Of a stretch of 64,000 nucleotides of DNA, positions 59,389-64,000 are shown in pieces (position 1 is the stretch's first letter; each line of letters opens with the position of its first letter). The translations under genes were made by a program, and so were the position numbers. The stretch is taken from the NCBI GenBank assembly GCA_019973155.2, contig BPQB01000011.1:310001-374000 (forward strand), read 5' to 3'. This stretch comes from Phanerochaete sordida. Lineage: Eukaryota > Basidiomycota > Agaricomycetes > Polyporales > Phanerochaetaceae. A model generated the notes under the pieces. It was not told the DNA's origin. It worked only from the letters and a program-made list of their open reading frames with translations, and made no database searches.

Positions 59389-61684
59389 CTAGTCGGTCCT
59401 GGGCAGAAACGACACCAGCGCGTACTTGCCGTTCACGCGCCACTTCTCGCCCGCGGCGTCGAGCTTGTCGGCAACGTCCTGCGGGACACCGACGACGACG
59501 TCTGCCTTGTTCGTGCGCAGGCTGAGAATTGGAAGCTCGCCCGCCAGTGGGCCTGCGATACGTGACATTGTAGCGGGATCGCTGATGCAGGAGGGGTAGA
59601 CGTACCAACGGCCTCCTCGAACGGGGTGGAGACGGGCCAGCGGACGTCGCCGGTAAGTCTGCGAAGATGTCAGTGGGATGCGATCGAAGGGATTGGAGGA
59701 GTCGACTCACTTGCGGTAGCTAGAGTTTATGCAGATTGATCTGGTCAGCACTTTGGAACCATCACTCGCTCATTCAACTCACTTCAAGTCACCCTGTACA
59801 CATCGCGATGCATGGTCAGCGACAGCTACCAAGACCAGCCCCACACTGCGCACCTTGAAAATCACAAGCGAGCTCTTCCTCAGCTCCTCCCACACGCCGG
59901 GCGCGAGCTCCCTCACGTTCCAGTACGGCCACGGGCCCGTCCAGAAGTCGCCCCTGGGGTTCGCCGCGCCGAGCTTCGTGTCCAGCGGCACGCTCAGCTG
60001 GAAGACGCCCGACGCGAGGTACGCCTGCCAGCGCGCGACCATCGTGCGGAGGTGCGCGTGTGCGTCGCCGCTCGGCGCCGCGCCCGCCGCTGCGTCGTGC
60101 TGGTGCGCGGGGAAGAAGGACTCGGAGAGCAGCGCGGGGGTCGTCGAGGCGAAGTCTGGGGGCGTCACGTCGGAGACGAACCAGGGGATGAGCTTCGGGC
60201 TGAGGGAGGTCAGCGGGGTTGGAGGTACGCGGGAGGTGCTGCGTACTGGAAGACGACGCGTGAGACGTAGGGCGTGTATGTCACCAGGAAGTCGGCGAAC
60301 ACAAAATCGGTGAAAAGCTACGGTACAGATCGTGAGTGCGGGACATGACTTCCGTGGCTGGGTCCCTACCTCGAAGCCGGCTAAATTATTTCCTCATCAG
60401 TAAAGACTCCTCTGACTCCGAGTACTACAGGTAACATACCATTGTCGAGGACGAAGTCTACCCGAGCATCCTTGCCCTTCAGGTTTTCGAGGTACTTGAT
60501 GACCTTGTCCTGATCATCCTTCAGAATGAACTCACGTCTCGCAGCCTGAGCGTCCTTTCCAACGGTTTGCAGAGTCGCGATGTCGTCGTGGGTCATGTGG
60601 GTGAGCAAAGATAGATCCTAGACGACCGAAGAATTTAGCAATAGGATATTTAGGGTGGAATATATGTTCGCACTGTAGCGTTTCCCCTGCCAGCATATAT
60701 TCAGCTTATAATCGGCTGGCAGTGTATTGTACTTACCAGAGGCACATTTGAATCATCTCCTTGAAGAGAACAGCCAGCTTCTCCGGGTCATTGCGAAGGA
60801 TGTCCTTCTCCACTTCTAGGTCGTGTATGGTCGTCGCTAGCTCTATTGCGAGCATTGGTCAGGAGTATATGCGCATCATTGGCCTGAACACCTACGGTAG
60901 ATGGCCTTTCCGCTGCTTCGGAAGGTTTCCTGTTTCTGCGACGAGAAGGGATCGAAGTCGAGCCAGTGTTTCGTCTCCGTGAGGTATGACCGTAGAAGAC
61001 GATAGCTGAGTAATATTGTGGATTCAGCTTGTCCACATGAGTCTCTTCGGTCTTACTTACAGGTAACATCTGCGGTGCGCGTCGTGCGGTCAGCGGTGAG
61101 GTCACAGAGTACTGCGTTCTGGGCCCTTACTCCGCAAAGAGCCATGGAGCGGTAAACCAGGTGTTCTTCTTGTCTTGCGCAAGCCTTTCTAGCTCTTCAT
61201 TGTACTCCTTGACATAGGCTTCACCATCCTGGGGAATAAGCCTGTCAATATGCGGGTGAATTAGCCAGGCGCACAGCGCAAAGAAAGAGGACGACGCACT
61301 CCAGAGGTCGGTCCCTCGCCATATCATACTTCAGCTTGCTAATCTTCTCGATGATACCCTTCCCCTCCTTGATCTTCTCCTCAGCGGCCAAGACTTCGTC
61401 GCTGCCCGCCGGCAGCGTGTGCAGCGACACGCCGAGCTCATGGTCGACCTTGTAGATCGTGTCGATGATGCCTGTAAGGATGACCGGCCATCGCTTCACA
61501 ACGGTCTCGTAGCTGTGCGCCGCGTAGCATTTAGTGCTCGGTATTATCTCCGCATAGCAAGTGCAAGTACCTGAAGCTGATGAACGGGACAGCGTTGAGC
61601 ACTTGTAGACTAGCTTGCGAGCGGAACGGCGACGAACCCGGATTTATCCGTAGGGTCGTACGGAGGATATGGAGACTCAAACAT
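59389..61684 (-). CDS. DUF89 / ARMT1-type metal-dependent phosphatase
   Basis: Sequence landmarks in order are MFESPYPPYDPTDKSG, YETVVKRWPVILTGIIDTIY, KNTWFTAPWLFAECYLYR, LWGNATDLSLL, VDFVLDNAGFELFTDFVFAD, KLIPWFVSDVTPPDF, then KGDLNYRKLTGD and LRTNKADVVVG near the C-terminus. The GN..D, DN(A)G and K.DLNYRK motifs are the metal- and phosphate-binding signature of DUF89 damage-control phosphatases (human ARMT1, yeast YMR027W), which hydrolyse sugar phosphates such as fructose-1-phosphate. The protein is about 450-480 residues in roughly ten exons. The first junction is uncertain: after DKSG the frame hits a stop unless an intron of about 140 nt, or two smaller ones, is removed before YETVV. 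It is divergent from the M28 peptidase (251 bp apart). Confidence 0.87.
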
Positions 61685-61935
61685 GGTGTTAGTAAATCGT
61701 CGATTTCGTCGCGAAAAGAGTGGTGGTGGACGTCGTTGACGAAGGGCAGGACGGAGGGAGCAGGGAGCCCGGGCCGTTATGACGATCTCGACGTTTGATG
61801 CGCCCTTTGATGCGCCGTTTCGCGGACGCCGTTCCGCGTGATTCCGTCATCGCAGCTCACGACCTTATCTCCTGACGCGGCCATCCTCTCTTCACACGAC
61901 CACCTCCACGGACGACGACGCTGACGACGCCCGCG

Positions 61936-63739
61936 ATGTTGGCCAAGTCGCTTGTCCCGCTCGCCCTGCTCATGTTCCCGCGGCCGCCGGGCGAGTCGCC
62001 GAACTCCTGCTTGTCGTTCTACGGCTCGTCGCCGACGGGCAAGTGGAGCTTCTACGGCACGGACGACCTCGACTGCGTCGCTGCAGCAGCCTCGTACGGC
62101 GACTCTGGCGCACTCGCCGACGCCGCTCACCCACCCGACACCAGACTCGTATGGCTCGAGAGCGATGTTACGGCCGTTGATGACTCGCTGCGCGCGGCTG
62201 AGGCGGAAGTAGACGTACTCAGCCACCTCCTCGCCAGCATCAAGTCAAGCTCTTCAATGGCGCTGGACGGCCAGCAGCGCATCCTAGACGGCTCGGAACC
62301 CCGCGAGCCCGTCGAGGCCATGTATCGCGACCACTCTGGCAGCGCTCTCCTCCTGCGTGTCGACGCAGCGCTCGCCCCGACGCTCGACACACACCTTCCG
62401 CGGCTGTGGCGCTCGATGCTCGTCCCGTCCTCCCCCGCGCCATTCGTGCCCGTGCCCGACGCAGCGATCGAGCGCGTGCGCACCATCCTCAAGCACGTCA
62501 AGTTCGACCCGACCGTCGCGTCGCTCGTGAACAACATCTCCGTGCCGCTCCTCCGCGCCGACGCGCGCTGGCTCACCGGCGAGGACTCGCGCTCGCCGAT
62601 CGTCTCGCGCCACTCTTTCTCGAGCGACACGCCCAAGGCCGCCGCGTGGCTCGTCGAGCGGTTCGAGGAAACCGGCGCGACGTGCCGCCTCGCGCCGTTC
62701 CTCACGGGCTTTGCGCCGAACGTCATCTGGTGCGCCCCTCTGGCGCTCTCGCGCCCGCCCCGCACTGACGCGTACTGACACCCGCAGCGCCTACCCTGCG
62801 ACGACGAACACGACCGAGACGGTGCTCCTGAGCGCGCACTACGACAGCCGCGGCTCGTTCGGGAGCACGCGCGCGCCGGGCGGCGACGACGACGGCAGCG
62901 GGACCACCGCGCTTCTCGGCATCGCCCGCGCCATCCAGCGCCGCGGCGTGCGCTTCGCGAAGAACGTCCAGCTCTGCGCGTTCGCCGGCGAGGAGCAGGG
63001 GCTCCTCGGCTCGCGTGCCTATGCCCGTGCGTGCTCTTGCGCGCTTCCCCGCTGAACGAGACTGACGAAAGCCCAGGCGAGCTGCGCGAGGCCGGCGCGA
63101 ACCTGACGCTCATGGTCCAGGCGGATATGCTCGCGTACCATAAGGCCGGCGAGCCCCCACAGCTCGGCCTCCCCGACCTGTAAGTCCCTCTTCCTTGTTA
63201 AGCCCCTCGCTTCACCTGCCTGGGTGCAGCGCGTTTTGGTAGCTGCTCCCGTGCTCAACTTTGGCCTTGGCTGATCCACGCCAACAGCATCGGCACGCCC
63301 GAGGTCACGCAGCTCGTCGCGAACCTCTCAGCGATCTACAGCCCCGAGCTGAACGTCGGCTTCACGCCCGCGTGCTGCAGCGACCACCAGGTGAGCGCTA
63401 TATTCCCGCGAGGCGGGCACGCGCTGACGCGGCTGCAGAGCTTCCACGAGCAGGGTTTCCCGTCGACCCAGGTCTTCGAACGTGCGGGGCCCATCGCGGA
63501 CCCGATGTACCATAACAGCGGTGAGTTCAGCTGCGGACATCGTGATTGACTGGGACTCATCGCGGTGTAGGCGACCTCACCGACCGCGAAGGCTACGACT
63601 TCGAGCAGCTCAAGTCGATTGCAAAGGTCCAGGCAAGTGCTCGGCGCTTTGTGTCGATACAGCATACGCTTATCATCCATCGTAGTTTGCGACTCTTCTG
63701 CATTCGGCCGGATACGAAGTTCCGGCGGACGAGGCCTGA
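61936..63739 (+). CDS. M28 family zinc aminopeptidase, probably secreted
   Basis: Seven predicted exons (61936-62729, 62788-63026, 63077-63179, 63288-63390, 63439-63520, 63571-63632, 63686-63739) give 478 residues. A hydrophobic start (MLAKSLVPLALLMFP) is consistent with a signal sequence. The N-terminal 270 residues lack known motifs. The catalytic domain has the co-catalytic zinc ligands of M28: VLLSAHYDSRG (His and Asp), GGDDDGSGTTALL (bridging Asp), FAGEEQGLLGS (catalytic and metal Glu), MVQADMLAYH (Asp) and CCSDHQ (His). The last intron (63633-63685) starts GCAAGT rather than GT, a GC-AG intron; splicing it gives the expected FATLLHSAGYEVP end. It probably releases N-terminal amino acids from peptides outside the cell. 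Confidence 0.9.
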
Positions 63740-63897
63740 TTGCTCGCGACGCTTTGACGATGCCCCGCTGACCGCTCTGATGGATGGATGGACGGAACGC
63801 ATTGCTTGCGTGTTTATTTGTATATAGATATACCTGGAATGCCCAATTTTGCTACGATAGCTTGGACTTAGCGAGCGAGTCGGATGTCGAGGATGCC

Positions 63898-64000
63898 TCA
63901 GAGTGGGACCCCTGAGGCCTTCGTCGGCCACGCCACCTCGGGTAGCAGACCCCAGCTCTTGAGCCAGCCTCCGAATAGGCCGGCGATCTTCTGGTGACCT
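63898..64000 (-). CDS. 3' end of an unidentified gene (runs off the right edge)
   Basis: The minus strand is open from the window edge to a TGA at 63898-63900 and reads HQKIAGLFGGWLKSWG followed by LLPEVAWPTKASGVPL at the C-terminus. The Trp- and Leu-rich composition looks protein-like, unlike the other two frames. Too little is visible to name a family. It converges with the M28 gene 160 bp away. Confidence 0.45.
   Translation of the reverse strand, partial: GHQKIAGLFGGWLKSWGLLPEVAWPTKASGVPL

Overview
This window looks like nuclear DNA of a white-rot agaricomycete (Basidiomycota), most likely a member of the Polyporales close to Phanerochaete. Genes are split by many 50-60 nt introns with GT..AG ends. 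A typical lignin peroxidase, an extracellular bicupin oxalate decarboxylase, two GH16 glucanases and GPI-type cell-wall proteins are present. Splice sites were placed by eye, using reading frame, junction consensus and comparison between paralogues. They are predictions.

Region 1 (1-22.5 kb) is an accessory, gene-poor stretch dominated by nine copies of one small-protein family. Each gene codes for a short N-terminus, one transmembrane helix and a tail that normally ends in a tandem LPxY...PPxY signature, the type of motif bound by WW domains of Nedd4/Rsp5 ubiquitin ligases. Most copies also carry a YExI/L/V sequence like a YxxPhi sorting signal. The copies share intron positions, and six have a transmembrane exon of exactly 65 nt. 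Five share an 11-base element, ATCAAACCTTG, upstream. One copy is a pseudogene. The family is interrupted by a TIR-bounded MITE-like element (5412-6203), a GPI-type GH16 glucanase (9.7-11.0 kb) and a trehalose-phosphate synthase-like regulatory subunit (18.1-21.4 kb). I do not know this family by name and regard it as the most interesting content of the window.

Region 2 (22.6-43.4 kb) holds mostly housekeeping and regulatory genes: two F-box/LRR proteins, a conserved low-complexity fungal protein, the XPF/Rad1 repair endonuclease, a second GH16 gene, a small acidic secreted protein and RNase H1. GC-rich, apparently empty spacers lie at 24.6-26.6 and 28.6-31.3 kb.

Region 3 (43.9-53.6 kb) carries extracellular and oxidative functions: a Ser/Thr-rich GPI-anchored wall protein, a medium-chain dehydrogenase, the oxalate decarboxylase and the lignin peroxidase. 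Oxalate decarboxylase and lignin peroxidase fit together in wood decay, because oxalate controls pH, metal chelation and radical chemistry around lignin peroxidases. Whether they are co-regulated cannot be read from the sequence.

Region 4 (55.7-64 kb) is compact: a Cbf1-like bHLH factor divergent from DML1/Misato across a promoter with two CACGTG boxes, then a DUF89 phosphatase divergent from a secreted M28 aminopeptidase, and the 3' end of an unidentified gene running off the right edge.
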